Below are positions 17,694 to 27,378 of a stretch of DNA of 64,000 bases, one piece after another. Under the pieces are notes generated by a model that worked only from the letters and a program-made list of their open reading frames with translations, made no database searches and was not told the DNA's origin. How positions within the stretch are numbered: the first letter of the stretch is position 1; every line of letters starts with the position of its first letter. Source of the stretch: Planctomicrobium sp051465645. GTDB taxonomy: Bacteria > Planctomycetota > Planctomycetia > Planctomycetales > Planctomycetaceae. Made by a program: the position numbers and the translations under genes. The stretch covers positions 4,402,001 through 4,466,000 of the forward strand of contig NZ_CP195790.1 of NCBI RefSeq assembly GCF_051465645.1, in the 5' to 3' direction.

Positions 17694-18380
17694 ATGGACA
17701 ATCATCTCGTGCTTTCAACAATGCAGCTGCGGTCCATTGATCAACTTGCGGTTGATGAGTTCGGAATTCCTTCAATCGTGCTGATGGAGAATGCTGGTCG
17801 AAGCTGTGCGGAGGCATTGTTAGAACTCGGAGTGTCACCGACTGGCCCGGTCTGTATCTGCTGCGGAAAAGGAAATAACGGAGGCGACGGGTTTGTGATG
17901 GCACGTCATCTCGCCATTCGTGACATTCCGGTCGAAGTGCTGGTGTTTCAGGACTCAAAGTTCTTCTCGCCTGATGCATTGACGAACTACCGGATTCTGT
18001 TGCATTCCGGGATTCCGGTTCATTTCCTGTCGCTGCCACAGGATTTGAAGACCTTGCGATCGCATTTCGCACGCGCGTCCTGGCTGGTCGATGCCTTGCT
18101 GGGAACGGGAGCATCAGGGGGCTTGAGAGTTCCCTACAATTTGATCGTTTCGGAGATCAATCGAACCAGTCGTCCTGTGCTGGCGGTTGATAGTCCAACG
18201 GGGCTGGACTGCAATTTAGGAAGCGTTGAGACCGTTGCCGTGCAGGCGACAGCGACCATTACGCTCGTTGCCAGAAAACATGGTTTCATGACTGAAACCG
18301 GAGTCTCCTGTTGTGGCAAAATTCTGGTCGGGGATATTGGCATCCCACCAACTTTGCTCGCTCGCGTTCATCCCGTTTAG
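17694..18380 (+). CDS. nnrE: NAD(P)H-hydrate epimerase (YjeF N-domain)
   Basis: NnrE interconverts R- and S-forms of damaged NADHX/NADPHX so that the ADP-dependent dehydratase can repair them. The 228 residues contain the YjeF N-terminal domain only. Motifs are MENAGR (about 31-36), the phosphate loop CGKGNNGGDGFVMARHL, DALLGTGASGGLR and DSPTGLDCN (catalytic Asp). The C-terminal dehydratase (NnrD) domain found in the bifunctional enzyme is absent and must be encoded elsewhere. I place the start at ATG 17694 (MDNHLVLST). The frame is open upstream to 17640 without family resemblance. It is a single gene. Confidence 0.88.
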   Translation: MDNHLVLSTMQLRSIDQLAVDEFGIPSIVLMENAGRSCAEALLELGVSPTGPVCICCGKGNNGGDGFVMARHLAIRDIPVEVLVFQDSKFFSPDALTNYRILLHSGIPVHFLSLPQDLKTLRSHFARASWLVDALLGTGASGGLRVPYNLIVSEINRTSRPVLAVDSPTGLDCNLGSVETVAVQATATITLVARKHGFMTETGVSCCGKILVGDIGIPPTLLARVHPV

Positions 18381-18890
18381 CCGCATTTCAGAATGCTCTG
18401 GCGATCACCGTTGAGAACGGTTCGTCCACCCGTGCCACTACTCGCGTTCTTCTTTGAACAAGGAAAAGACTGAGTGCACCGCGCCGGAACCGCGATCGGC
18501 TTGCAGAAGACTCAGGCGAGGCGGCCAGCGGAATTCGCTGGCACTCATTGATGGTTGTGGAAACGTATTTCCTGACAACAGGTTGTTGCGTTCGCGGAAG
18601 TACCAGTGCGTGTTCTTCCGAGAATTCTTCAGAAAAATGTGTCCGAAGTTTTTCAGTCGCGGCAACGTTTCACTGTCGGTTGAGTTAACAACTTCAGTTT
18701 GCCGTTGAATTTCAGAGGATCAGTGAATGATCGGGCATGAAAGTGCCGTCTTAGAATGAATTTATAATCTGCGATTCAGCAGTGATTTGCCAGCTTTTTG
18801 AGTCACCGCGCAGGGCATGAAACAGGAGGTTCCTTGCCGGTTCACGGTTCAAAAATGCTCTCAGAAACAGAGAGAAATGGAGAATAAAAG
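18381..18890. other. Gene-free stretch upstream of the HtrA gene
   Basis: 510 bp with no gene I can support. A TATAAT occurs at 18763-18768, but no matching -35 box lies 17 bp before it. The sequence just before the HtrA start (GGAG, about 10 nt upstream) is a clear ribosome site. Confidence 0.4.
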
Positions 18891-20432
18891 ATGAAAGCCA
18901 GAAATAATGTCGGATTGATGATGACTGCAATCGGCGGGATCTGCCTTGGGGCGGCGGCCGTCGGTGTTTCGCAACCTGTTACGACAGGAAATGTGCTGGC
19001 TCCTGCTCCTGCACGGGCTCCTGAAGACCTTTCAATCGCGTTTCGTGACGTCTCTCAACGAGTTCTTCCAGCCGTCGTGTCGATTACCGCAGAGGCGCGA
19101 CCTGCCGCAGTGACCAAAGCACTCGATGGGCGAGGCTCAGGGTCCCCAGAAGAACAAATGCTGCGCCGCTTCTTTGGCGATGATCCACGGTTCGAACAAT
19201 TCATGCAGCAGTCACCTGAAGGAGGGCGTCCTCGTCCGAAAATGCAGGGGACTGGCTCCGGTTTCATTGTTGATGCAGACGGTGTGATCCTGACGAACAG
19301 CCATGTTGTCGAAAACGCTGATCGCGTGAAGGTCAGGCTCCACGATGGCCGGGAACTTCAGGCAGAATCCTGGAACGTCGATCCACGTTCCGATATTGCG
19401 ATCGTTCGAGTGAAATCGACTGATAAGCTGCCTGCATTGGTGCTGGGTGACAGCAACAAGATGCAGGTCGGAGACTGGGTACTGGCTCTTGGGAACCCAT
19501 TTAATGTGGGAACGACAGTCACTTCCGGAATCATCAGTGCCACAGGTCGTGGACCAGGGATCAACGAACGGGAAGAGTACTTGCAGACAGATGCTGCAAT
19601 CAATCCGGGTAACAGCGGCGGACCACTCGTAAACCTGTACGGTGAAGTGATCGGAATCAATACTGCGATCTCTTCGCGAAGTGGTGGCTACGACGGAATC
19701 GGCTTTGCGATTCCATCTGAAAACGTTCGCTGGGTCGCAGAACAATTGATTGCTCACGGAGAAGTCAAACGTTCTTACCTCGGAGTGAAACTGCAGGAAC
19801 TGACAAATGACCTGCGAAGCCAGTTTGAAGTTCCGATCGGCAAGGGAGCATTGGTTGGCGACATCCTTCCAAACACACCGGCATCCAAAGCCAAGTTTGA
19901 AGCTGGTGACGTGATCGTCGAGTTCGATGGTCGCACAATCACCGACCGTGATTCGTTGATCGGGAATGTTGAGCGATCGGCTCCAAACAAGTCCTACAAC
20001 GCCAAGGTGATTCGTGGTGGAAAAGAAGTGACCGTTGCAGTGCAACTGGAAGCAATGCCATCGGACTACACGGCAGCGTTGCGTCGAGTGAATAACAACG
20101 GAGCGGCAACTTCCCCGGCGAAACCAGCAAACGAAGACGTTGCAAAGTTGGGAGTTCAGGTTTTGGAACTCAACAGCGAGTTGACGACCCAGCTGGGATT
20201 GAAGGACGGGGCAGCCGGTGTCGTTGTGAAGAGTGTGACTGCTGGAGGACCTGCTGACGAAGCTGGCCTGAAGGCGGGCGACCTGATCGAGCGAGCCGGA
20301 ACGAAAACGATTCAAAGCATGAACGACTTCCGGGATGCGGTAACCAGTGCCGATCTTGATCGAGGATTGCTCCTGCACATTAAACGTGGTGAGGAATCCG
20401 CTTTCGTCGTCGTGAAGAAGGACACAAATTGA
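18891..20432 (+). CDS. degP: HtrA/DegP-type periplasmic serine protease with two PDZ domains
   Basis: A 513-residue envelope protease-chaperone for misfolded proteins. An N-terminal hydrophobic segment (about 8-27) exports or anchors it. The trypsin-like domain has the full triad: His138 in LTNSHVV, Asp168 in PRSDIAIV, and Ser242 in GNSGGP. Two PDZ domains follow at about 290-385 and 420-510. The linker between them is Asn/Ala/Pro-rich. The length and layout match Do/MucD-type proteases. A GGAG ribosome site precedes the ATG. The gene ends at a strong terminator. The symbol is by family and could equally be mucD. Confidence 0.92.
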   Translation: MKARNNVGLMMTAIGGICLGAAAVGVSQPVTTGNVLAPAPARAPEDLSIAFRDVSQRVLPAVVSITAEARPAAVTKALDGRGSGSPEEQMLRRFFGDDPRFEQFMQQSPEGGRPRPKMQGTGSGFIVDADGVILTNSHVVENADRVKVRLHDGRELQAESWNVDPRSDIAIVRVKSTDKLPALVLGDSNKMQVGDWVLALGNPFNVGTTVTSGIISATGRGPGINEREEYLQTDAAINPGNSGGPLVNLYGEVIGINTAISSRSGGYDGIGFAIPSENVRWVAEQLIAHGEVKRSYLGVKLQELTNDLRSQFEVPIGKGALVGDILPNTPASKAKFEAGDVIVEFDGRTITDRDSLIGNVERSAPNKSYNAKVIRGGKEVTVAVQLEAMPSDYTAALRRVNNNGAATSPAKPANEDVAKLGVQVLELNSELTTQLGLKDGAAGVVVKSVTAGGPADEAGLKAGDLIERAGTKTIQSMNDFRDAVTSADLDRGLLLHIKRGEESAFVVVKKDTN

Positions 20433-20479
20433 TCCTGAGTCAATGAGTGTGGGGCTCGAATCAATCTGTGCCATCCTGG

Positions 20480-20520
20480 CCAGCGTCGTGAGGTGTTTCT
20501 ACTTCACGACGCTGGTTTTC
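20480..20520 (+). terminator. Intrinsic terminator after the HtrA gene
   Basis: A 12-bp stem (CCAGCGTCGTGA / TCACGACGCTGG) with a 12-nt loop, followed by TTTTC and further T residues. Confidence 0.88.
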
Positions 20521-20702
20521 TCTTTGGGAGAAGAGGGCTTTCCGCCCTGCTGAATAAATTGGACAGGTTTGACGTCGCTGATGGGTTTTGATTTCGCAGG
20601 ATTGCAACCTTTAGCCGTAGTGATCTTTCCTCTATCATGAAGTCTCAAAATCAAAATTTTGTACTGCAATGACATTCGAATCTCGAACTGGAGTTCATCG
20701 CC

Positions 20703-21026
20703 ATGGCGTCCCCTTCCGAAATGTATGATGCCGCGATTCTGCTGAAAAACTCCGGGAATCTGGAAGGGGCTGTCGAGAAACTCCAGGAGCTTGCAACAGA
20801 GCATCCGGAATTCGCCGACGCCCGATCCGCTCTGGCAGTTTTTTTGCAGCGCTTAGGCCGGTTTGAAGAAGCGATCGAACACGCCAAAAAGGTGTGCGAA
20901 TTGCTTCCAAACGATCCATTTTCGTTCACTCAGTTGTCTGTGATTTATGTGAAGTGCGGAAAGATTCCCGAAGCGGAAGACGCAAAAGCACGAGCACATA
21001 TGGTTCAGGCATCGGCGCAACGTTAG
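20703..21026 (+). CDS. Small TPR-repeat protein
   Basis: 107 residues made almost wholly of about three tetratricopeptide repeats, each about 34 residues. The pattern is visible in YDAAILLKNSGNLEGAVE, FADARSALAVFLQRLGRFEEAIEHA and FSFTQLSVIYVKCGKIPEAEDA. Such proteins act as helical scaffolds for partner proteins, and no catalytic residue is expected. There is no signal peptide, so it is cytosolic. It lies 138 bp before the mannosyltransferase-like gene on the same strand and may be cotranscribed. The partner is unknown. Confidence 0.85.
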   Translation: MASPSEMYDAAILLKNSGNLEGAVEKLQELATEHPEFADARSALAVFLQRLGRFEEAIEHAKKVCELLPNDPFSFTQLSVIYVKCGKIPEAEDAKARAHMVQASAQR

Positions 21027-21164
21027 AGCAGGGCCAAGGTGGAGCAGCTTTGTCGACATGCGGAATCCGTTTCGCCGTCGATAAGGCTGAATACCGCGTG
21101 TCGGAAACGCCACTCGAATTCGAGAAGGGCTCTCGCTCACTGCCCAGGAAATTAGGCTGATTGC

Positions 21165-21875
21165 ATGTCGGAAACACCACGCGTTCTTGTGACATTGTGT
21201 ACTTACAACGAACGTGAAAATCTTCAACAGCTGATTCCCGACATCCATCGACTCGTTCCGAATGCGGATATTCTTGTCATCGACGATAATTCCCCGGATG
21301 GGACCGGACGGTACGTAGACGAACTGGCTGCAGACGACAAGCGGATTCGTGCAATTCATCGCCCAGGCAAGCTCGGGCTAGGGACCGCAACAACAGCCGG
21401 ATTCAAGTATGGGATCGATCACGGCTACGATCTGCTGGTGAATCTCGACGCGGACTTCTCGCACCCTCCACGATTCATTCCGGCTCTCCTGGCGAAGTCC
21501 GAGGTCGCGGACGTCGTGATCGGGTCTCGATATGTCAAAGGGGGCGGTGTTGACGGGGCAGGGTTTTCTCGCCTGCTGATGAGCAAGTCGCTCAACGTCT
21601 ATGCGCGTGCAGTCCTCGGGCTCACCACGCTCGATAACAGTGGCAGCTTCCGTTGCTACAACGTTTCTTTGCTGAAACAGGTTGACTGGTCCAATGCCCG
21701 GGCAACCGGATATGCGATTGAAGAAGAGATTCTCTTCCGGCTGAAAAAAGCAGGGGCGACCTTCACCGAGGTTCCCATCGTCTATGAAGAACGCCGCTTC
21801 GGGCACACGAAATTGCACTGGAAAGAAGCAGTTCAGGCCGGTTGGGTACTGATGAAGCTTCGCCTGAATGGCTAA
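21165..21875 (+). CDS. Polyprenol-phosphate mannosyltransferase-like GT2 enzyme
   Basis: 236 residues, family 2 glycosyltransferase of the dolichol-phosphate mannose synthase (DPM1) kind, moving mannose from GDP-mannose to a polyprenyl phosphate. Motifs are TYNERENL (about 13-20), DDNSPDGTG (40-48), the metal-binding DADFSHPP (about 94-101), GSRYVKGG and a GYAIEEE segment. It ends without the membrane domain of longer homologs, so it should bind the inner face of the membrane peripherally. Mannose is inferred from the family. The next gene is convergent, 66 bp away. Confidence 0.85.
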   Translation: MSETPRVLVTLCTYNERENLQQLIPDIHRLVPNADILVIDDNSPDGTGRYVDELAADDKRIRAIHRPGKLGLGTATTAGFKYGIDHGYDLLVNLDADFSHPPRFIPALLAKSEVADVVIGSRYVKGGGVDGAGFSRLLMSKSLNVYARAVLGLTTLDNSGSFRCYNVSLLKQVDWSNARATGYAIEEEILFRLKKAGATFTEVPIVYEERRFGHTKLHWKEAVQAGWVLMKLRLNG

Positions 21876-21941
21876 GCTACTGGCGCTTGAGACTGGTTGA
21901 AAATCGACCGTTGTGACTTCAGCGCCACGCCTTCATTTCGA

Positions 21942-23006
21942 TCACTTGGCAGAACGAGGTGGCGGCGGCAGTTCAATGAACCGTCCGTCGTCAGTTGAAT
22001 TTGTTTTCTGCTTTGAAATGGATGTTGCCAGGAATTCCGGTGGCGGTGGCAACAGTTCGACTTCGCTTGTCCGATTTGACGTCGGAATCAACGGTGGTTT
22101 TTCCGGTGACGAATTGGTTGGAATGGTCGTTGTCGGCAAGACCGCTGATGTTGACCCGGGAGCGGTTGGCGTCGATTCCATCTGAGGATTTGCTGCCGGA
22201 GTCTCAGGCTTTGCTGTGATTTGCGAGCCGTTCGCAGGAGACTGCTCTTTAGCGATTTGGCCGACAGCAAGTCGCAGCAGTTCAGCGGGCTGGACCTGTC
22301 TTTGTCCGGAGGAGAGAACCACGGTCCCGACGGATGTTCTCATTTCCGTGCTGGCAAACTCTTCCAGTGACCCGGCTCTGTATGCGGAGTGGTATCCATC
22401 CTGAGCGATGTCTTTGGGAAGCATGGCCATTCCGGTTCGGGAGTGCCAAATGGAATTGAGCAGGAACAGCGGTTTGGATGCATTTCCAGACTGAACGTGA
22501 ATCACTCGCACAGGTTTGAATTCCTGAAGGATACGAACCAGGTACTGTGTTTCTGGTTCGCTGGCAGGATGAGGGCCTGTGAGGCGATTTGGAGCTGTTG
22601 TGAAGTTTCGAGTCGGGAAGTTCCGGTCGAGTTCCACACCACGCGCGTTGGTGTGAACGTGCTCGAACATCCCGTCTGGATTTGGGGTTCTTACAAACAG
22701 CAATGTGACAGGTTCTGGCGGCGGAAATGTTTTGGCAAGTTGTGACGTCGCATCGAGCAGGTTGATGCTGGCAGGGTCGTTTCCGGACATGCTCCCGACG
22801 ATGAGGACGTACTGATCTCCGGTCCCGAATCGGGCGACTTCAATTCCGCGTTGGCCTGCACTCTTCTGGCTGGACGCCCAAATCGACTGAGGATTTGTCG
22901 CGGAGCTTCCAAATGTGGTCGGCTGAGAAGGCTGCGCACAAGTCGTGCGCTGGGCGATAAGAAATGCCAGCAGCAGCAAACAGACGGTAGTGACCCGATG
23001 TTTCAT
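21942..23006 (-). CDS. Secreted M14-like (murein peptide amidase-type) protein lacking zinc ligands
   Basis: 354 residues with a signal peptide (MKHRVTTVCLLLLAFLIA, cleavage near residue 24). The domain at about 50-250 follows the M14/MpaA carboxypeptidase order: a first zinc motif, then NPDGM (109-113), then NARGVELDRNF with the substrate-binding Arg/Asn residues, and a later IHVQSG. The first motif, normally HGNE, reads SGND, so Ser74 and Asp77 replace the zinc ligands His and Glu. The remainder is a Pro/Thr/Ser-rich tail with two copies of an ELxPPPP motif. It is probably a peptidoglycan-binding or scaffold protein and not an active peptidase. Upstream in-frame codons to 23159 are not needed. 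Confidence 0.75.
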   Translation of the reverse strand: MKHRVTTVCLLLLAFLIAQRTTCAQPSQPTTFGSSATNPQSIWASSQKSAGQRGIEVARFGTGDQYVLIVGSMSGNDPASINLLDATSQLAKTFPPPEPVTLLFVRTPNPDGMFEHVHTNARGVELDRNFPTRNFTTAPNRLTGPHPASEPETQYLVRILQEFKPVRVIHVQSGNASKPLFLLNSIWHSRTGMAMLPKDIAQDGYHSAYRAGSLEEFASTEMRTSVGTVVLSSGQRQVQPAELLRLAVGQIAKEQSPANGSQITAKPETPAANPQMESTPTAPGSTSAVLPTTTIPTNSSPEKPPLIPTSNRTSEVELLPPPPEFLATSISKQKTNSTDDGRFIELPPPPRSAK

Positions 23007-23560
23007 CTGTGCTCTCTCTGCTCTTGAAAAAATCCCTGCTTCAAAGCGGAACTTTGGCCTGTCGAACGTCGCGAAGTCGCCGATTCTGAAAATTGATTTC
23101 AAAGAGATGAACATCACCGTTTCGACCGATTTCTGGTTGAGAGTCGAGCTTTTTGACAAGAGTTCCTGTTGTGACGGTCGTTTTCACGAACTTTTCTGAA
23201 GCTTGCCTCCGGGATGAAGGCAGGCAATTTTTATTTTGCCTGTTTGCGAAATGTGGAACGTCCCGCGAGTTGCTTTCCCTTACAGTTGTGTCGTTTGGGA
23301 AATTTTCAGTAAACGGCAGATGTGAGTGACGTGTTGTATATTCGCTAAAGCCCGCAGTTTATCCCATAGCTGCTTGCTGAAGTTCGGACCTGAAAATTGA
23401 CTCAAAGGCCACAATGTACTACCATTAAACGGTTGACGATGTATTGAATTGTGCCCGCCTCGTCACGACCGCTTTGACTCTGAGTCGTCACCTGCTTGGA
23501 GGGAAGCACCCGCCGTCGTGGCCCCGCGTCGCGTCCGGCGACTGTATTGAGAGCCCTGCC
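23007..23560. other. Gene-free stretch between divergent genes
   Basis: The stretch contains a plus-strand terminator-like hairpin (23203-23237). The region 23320-23450 is AT-rich and probably holds the promoter of the DUF1592 gene. The frame open from 23444 to the DUF1592 start has no signal peptide or family match. Confidence 0.45.
23203..23237 (+). terminator. Terminator-like hairpin without an upstream gene on its strand
   Basis: TTGCCT pairs with AGGCAA, with further G-C pairs and a bulge inside, followed by TTTTTATTTT. It faces away from the M14-like gene, so it would stop antisense or unannotated RNA. Confidence 0.5.
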
Positions 23561-25942
23561 ATGAGACTCTTCGTTATCTCACCCTGCGCGTTTCTCAACT
23601 GGAAGTATCCAGTCCTGCTCACTTTGTTGAGTCTGGTTCCAGTTTTGAGTGGTTCGAGTCTTCTTGCTGATGACGTTGCAGCTGGTGCCAAGCTCTACCA
23701 GGAAAAATGCGCACGCTGTCATGGGGCGAATGGCGAAGGGACGGAGGATTATTCCACTCCGCTGATCGGGGATCGGTCGATTCTGGAACTGGCTCATGTG
23801 ATCGCACAGACGATGCCAGAGGACACCGAGAAGAAGACCTCCGAGGAAGAGTCGCGACTCATCTCGGCGTTCATGCACGAAAAGTTCTATTCCATTCTGG
23901 CTCAGGAACGGAATCGCCCGGCAACTGTCGAATTGTCCCGTCTGACAGTGCGTCAGTATGAGAATACAGTGACTGACTTGATCGGGTCGTTTCGCTGGGG
24001 GGCAGGTGTTCCAAAAGAATTCGGTTTGAAGGCCGAGTACTACAACCTGCGATCCTTCAAGAAAGAAAAACTCGTCATTGAACGAGTTGATCCCGCTGTC
24101 AGTTTTCAGTTTGGCGAAACAAAGCCTGAAGGGTTCCCGACAGAACCGGACATGGAGAAACGCAAAGCTGACGACATTCATGACAACGCCGAGTTTTCCA
24201 TCAAGTGGAACGGCAGCATTCTGATCCCAGAGACCGGTGACTATGAGTTCATAGTTGAATCTGAAAACGGAATCCGCCTGAATGTCAACAACTGGAAAAC
24301 GCCGATCATCGATGCCTGGGTGCGATCGGGGAACGACACCGTCTATCGAAAAACTGTCAAACTGATTGGCGGACGCAGCTACCCATTGGGGCTGAATTTC
24401 TTCCGCTATAAAGAGAAATCCGCTTCGGTTGTGTTGAAATGGAAGCGGCCCGGTCACGTTGAAGAAGTGATTCCGCAGCGATTTCTGACTCCGCAGGGAT
24501 CGCCAGAAATGTTCGTTCTGCAGACACCGTTTCCTCCAGACGATCGCAGTATTGGTTACGAACGTGGAAGTTCGATTTCCAAAGCGTGGCAGGATGCTGT
24601 GACGTTGTCTGCACTTGAAACGTCCCAGTACGTCATTGATCAATTGAATTCGCTCACTGGCATCAAGAGTGAGATGTCAGGCGAAGAGAAGACGACGAAG
24701 CAGGATGAGTTCTGCAAAAACTTTGTCGAACGGGCATTCCGCCGACCACTGACTGAAGAGGAAGTGGCAGCCTATGTCATTGCTCCACGAAAAGACGTTC
24801 CGCTCGAGACCGGAATCAAACGTGTTGTGTTGATGACACTGATGTCGCCACACGTGTTGTACCGGGAAATTGGAACATTCAACGACTTCTCGGTCGCGTC
24901 ATGGCTGTCGTACTCGTTGTGGGATTCGATGCCTGATAAAGGGCTGCTGGAAGCCGCAAAGAAGAATGAGCTACATACTGAGGAACAGATTCGCCGTCAG
25001 GTCGACCGGATGGTTTCCGATGTTCGAGCCCGAGGCAAATTGCAGGAGTTCTATCGTCAGTGGTTGCAGCTGAATCACTTCCCGGAGATCGTAAAGAATC
25101 AGACTTCCTTCCCTGAGTTCAGCCCACAGTTGGTGAGCGATCTCAAGTCGTCTCTGGAAATGTCGATTGATGACATGCTGAAAGAGAAGGATGCAGATTT
25201 CCGTCAGTTACTCACTGATCGATCATTCTATGTGAACGGTCGTATGGCGAAATTCTATGGAGTCGATCTCCCGGAAAACTCGGACTTCCAGAAGGTCGAT
25301 CTCTCCAGTCAGGGACGAGCCGGGGTTGTGACTCACCCGTTCATGCTCTCCGGCTTGGCGTACGATCAGGAAAGTTCGCCAATCCATCGTGGGGTGTTTG
25401 TCTCCCGTGGGTTGCTCGGACGTCGTTTGAAGGCTCCACCGGAAGCGGTCTCTCCGTTAGCTCCAGATCTTCATCAGGGGTTGTCGACACGAGAACGTGT
25501 GATTTTGCAGACAAGTCCAGGTGCGTGTCAGACATGTCACGTGATGATCAACGGGCTGGGATTTCCATTGGAGCACTTTGACGCTGCCGGTCGATATCGA
25601 GAATTGGAGAAGGAGAAGCCGGTCAACGCTGTCGGTTTGTACATCAATCGAGAAGGGAAGGAGATCTCCTTCACCGGATCGCAAGAACTGGCGACATTTT
25701 TGGCAGAATCGCCAGATGCCCATGAGGCATTCGCCGAGCAGTTGTTTACATTTACAATTAAGCAGCCGGTTCGAGCGTTTGGGCAGAACCGGCTACAAGA
25801 ACTCGCTGAGAGTTTTGAGAAGAATCAGTTCAAGGTTCAACGGCTGTTGAAGGAAATCGTCGTAACGTCCGCATTGGGCGTTCAGGAACTGAGTAAATCG
25901 TCAACCGGTAACGCGGCACAGGTCAGTGCAACGGGGCCATAA
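23561..25942 (+). CDS. DUF1592-family planctomycete cytochrome c with PA14 domain
   Basis: About 793 residues, exported through a signal peptide (hydrophobic stretch about 15-32, LLADD after it). The order is a cytochrome c domain with CARCH (Cys50-His54), a DUF1587-like segment (LSRLTVRQYENTVTDL), a PA14 carbohydrate-binding-like sandwich (about 160-300), DUF1592 (about 380-510), DUF1588 with a second haem motif CQTCH (656-660), and DUF1585 at the end. This layout is typical of Planctomycetes and is thought to be a periplasmic electron-transfer or polymer-linked protein. It overlaps the upstream end of, and is cotranscribed with, the DUF1552 Tat gene. I start at ATG 23561 just before the signal. 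Confidence 0.9.
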   Translation: MRLFVISPCAFLNWKYPVLLTLLSLVPVLSGSSLLADDVAAGAKLYQEKCARCHGANGEGTEDYSTPLIGDRSILELAHVIAQTMPEDTEKKTSEEESRLISAFMHEKFYSILAQERNRPATVELSRLTVRQYENTVTDLIGSFRWGAGVPKEFGLKAEYYNLRSFKKEKLVIERVDPAVSFQFGETKPEGFPTEPDMEKRKADDIHDNAEFSIKWNGSILIPETGDYEFIVESENGIRLNVNNWKTPIIDAWVRSGNDTVYRKTVKLIGGRSYPLGLNFFRYKEKSASVVLKWKRPGHVEEVIPQRFLTPQGSPEMFVLQTPFPPDDRSIGYERGSSISKAWQDAVTLSALETSQYVIDQLNSLTGIKSEMSGEEKTTKQDEFCKNFVERAFRRPLTEEEVAAYVIAPRKDVPLETGIKRVVLMTLMSPHVLYREIGTFNDFSVASWLSYSLWDSMPDKGLLEAAKKNELHTEEQIRRQVDRMVSDVRARGKLQEFYRQWLQLNHFPEIVKNQTSFPEFSPQLVSDLKSSLEMSIDDMLKEKDADFRQLLTDRSFYVNGRMAKFYGVDLPENSDFQKVDLSSQGRAGVVTHPFMLSGLAYDQESSPIHRGVFVSRGLLGRRLKAPPEAVSPLAPDLHQGLSTRERVILQTSPGACQTCHVMINGLGFPLEHFDAAGRYRELEKEKPVNAVGLYINREGKEISFTGSQELATFLAESPDAHEAFAEQLFTFTIKQPVRAFGQNRLQELAESFEKNQFKVQRLLKEIVVTSALGVQELSKSSTGNAAQVSATGP

Positions 25943-26000
25943 ACCCGGTCTTGCAGTAATCTTCGCAAGACTCAAACGGAACGAAATCACGAGGTCTGAA

Positions 26001-27320
26001 ATGGTCCATTCAACAAATCGACGAGATTTTCTGAAGCAGTTTGGTCTGAGCGCTGCTGCGTTTCCGTTCATCTGCAATCTTCCAAGCCTGGGGTTTGCCA
26101 ATTCTGCCGGACGGAAGCAGCGTCTGGTGATTATGTTCAGCCCGAACGGGGTTGTTCGGAAGAACTTCTGGCCAGATGAAGAAGGTGAACTGAAGGCCTT
26201 CAAAGAGATTCTGGCTCCGCTGGATGCATATAAAGCCAAAACCCTCGTCCTGAACGGGTTGAGCGACAAGATTCGCGGTGATGGTGATAACCACATGCGC
26301 GGGATGGGGTGTCTACTGACCGGGATCGAGTTGTTCCCAGGTAACATTCAGGGGGGATCTCATACTCCGGCTGGATGGGCGAGCGGGATTTCCATCGATC
26401 AAGAGATCAAGAACTTCTTGCAGAGCCGCGCCGAAACACAGACCCGTTTTGGTTCGCTGGAGTTCGGGGTCGTCGTTCCAGAGCGTGCCGACACCTGGAC
26501 CCGAATGTGCTACTCAGGACCGAACAAGCCGATTACACCGGTCGACAATCCTTATCAGATGTTCCAGAAGCTGTACGGGAACGTCAAAGATCAGGAGAGC
26601 CTGAAGAGCGTTCTCGACATCGTTTCCAAAGACCTGAAACGTGTCGAATCACTCGTGAGCATCAACGATCGTCAGCTGCTGGAAGAGCATGCCTCATTTG
26701 TTCGACAGATGGAGCAGGAACTCGTCGCAGCCAGCAAGAGCCCGATCACACACGAGATTCCTCAGCTGGATCCAGGTGTGGTTGTCGCCAACGATAGTCT
26801 GCCTCAGCTCGCCAGGATGCAGATCGACTTGATGGTGAACAGCTTTACTGCTGACTTCGCTCGCGTGGCGACTTTGCAGTTCACCCATTCGGTCGGTCAG
26901 GCTCGAATGAAGTGGTTGAATATCGACGAGACGCACCACACCCTGTCTCACGAGCCGAACTCTAATGAGGACGCTCAGGACAAGCTGACCAAGATCTGCA
27001 AGTGGTACTGCGAGCAGCTGGTGTATCTGGTGAAGCGTCTCGATGAGACTCCAGAACCAGGTGGAAATGGATCCCTGCTGGACAACACCACGATCGTCTG
27101 GACCAACGAACTGGGAGAAGGAAACTCTCACACGCTGGAAAACATTCCGTTCGTGCTGGTGGGGAATGGGCTGGATTTCAAAATGGGACGGGCGCTGAAG
27201 TACAACCGTCTCGCCCACAACCGCTTGTTGTTGTCACTCGCACACGGCATGGGACATCACATCGAGACGTTCGGAAATCCGGACCACAGCAAAGGTGGAC
27301 CACTGTCTGACCTGACGTAA
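26001..27320 (+). CDS. DUF1552 family Tat-exported protein
   Basis: 439 residues with a twin-arginine signal (TNRRDFLKQFG, residues 5-15, then a hydrophobic stretch). The mature part is DUF1552, with segments such as LVIMFSPNGV, HMRGMGCLLTG and a C-terminal VWTNELGEGNSHTLENIPF, in a fold related to alkaline-phosphatase-like DUF1501 proteins. Function is unproven. It always seems to accompany DUF1592 cytochromes in this phylum, and here the start is 58 bp past the DUF1592 stop, so they likely form a redox pair outside the cytoplasm. Upstream in-frame residues to 25926 are excluded since they precede the Tat motif. Confidence 0.9.
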   Translation: MVHSTNRRDFLKQFGLSAAAFPFICNLPSLGFANSAGRKQRLVIMFSPNGVVRKNFWPDEEGELKAFKEILAPLDAYKAKTLVLNGLSDKIRGDGDNHMRGMGCLLTGIELFPGNIQGGSHTPAGWASGISIDQEIKNFLQSRAETQTRFGSLEFGVVVPERADTWTRMCYSGPNKPITPVDNPYQMFQKLYGNVKDQESLKSVLDIVSKDLKRVESLVSINDRQLLEEHASFVRQMEQELVAASKSPITHEIPQLDPGVVVANDSLPQLARMQIDLMVNSFTADFARVATLQFTHSVGQARMKWLNIDETHHTLSHEPNSNEDAQDKLTKICKWYCEQLVYLVKRLDETPEPGGNGSLLDNTTIVWTNELGEGNSHTLENIPFVLVGNGLDFKMGRALKYNRLAHNRLLLSLAHGMGHHIETFGNPDHSKGGPLSDLT

Positions 27321-27345
27321 TAACACGCTACGGTCAATAATTTCG

Positions 27346-27378
27346 AGATCCACGTCCAATGGGCGTGGATCTTTTTTT
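27346..27378 (+). terminator. Intrinsic terminator after the DUF1592/DUF1552 operon
   Basis: A 9-bp stem (AGATCCACG / CGTGGATCT) with a 9-nt loop, followed by seven T residues. Confidence 0.88.

Noticed and set aside
19212..20474. 420-codon frame antisense to the HtrA gene
   Set aside because: It is a shadow of the HtrA coding frame; HtrA has the complete catalytic triad and two PDZ domains.
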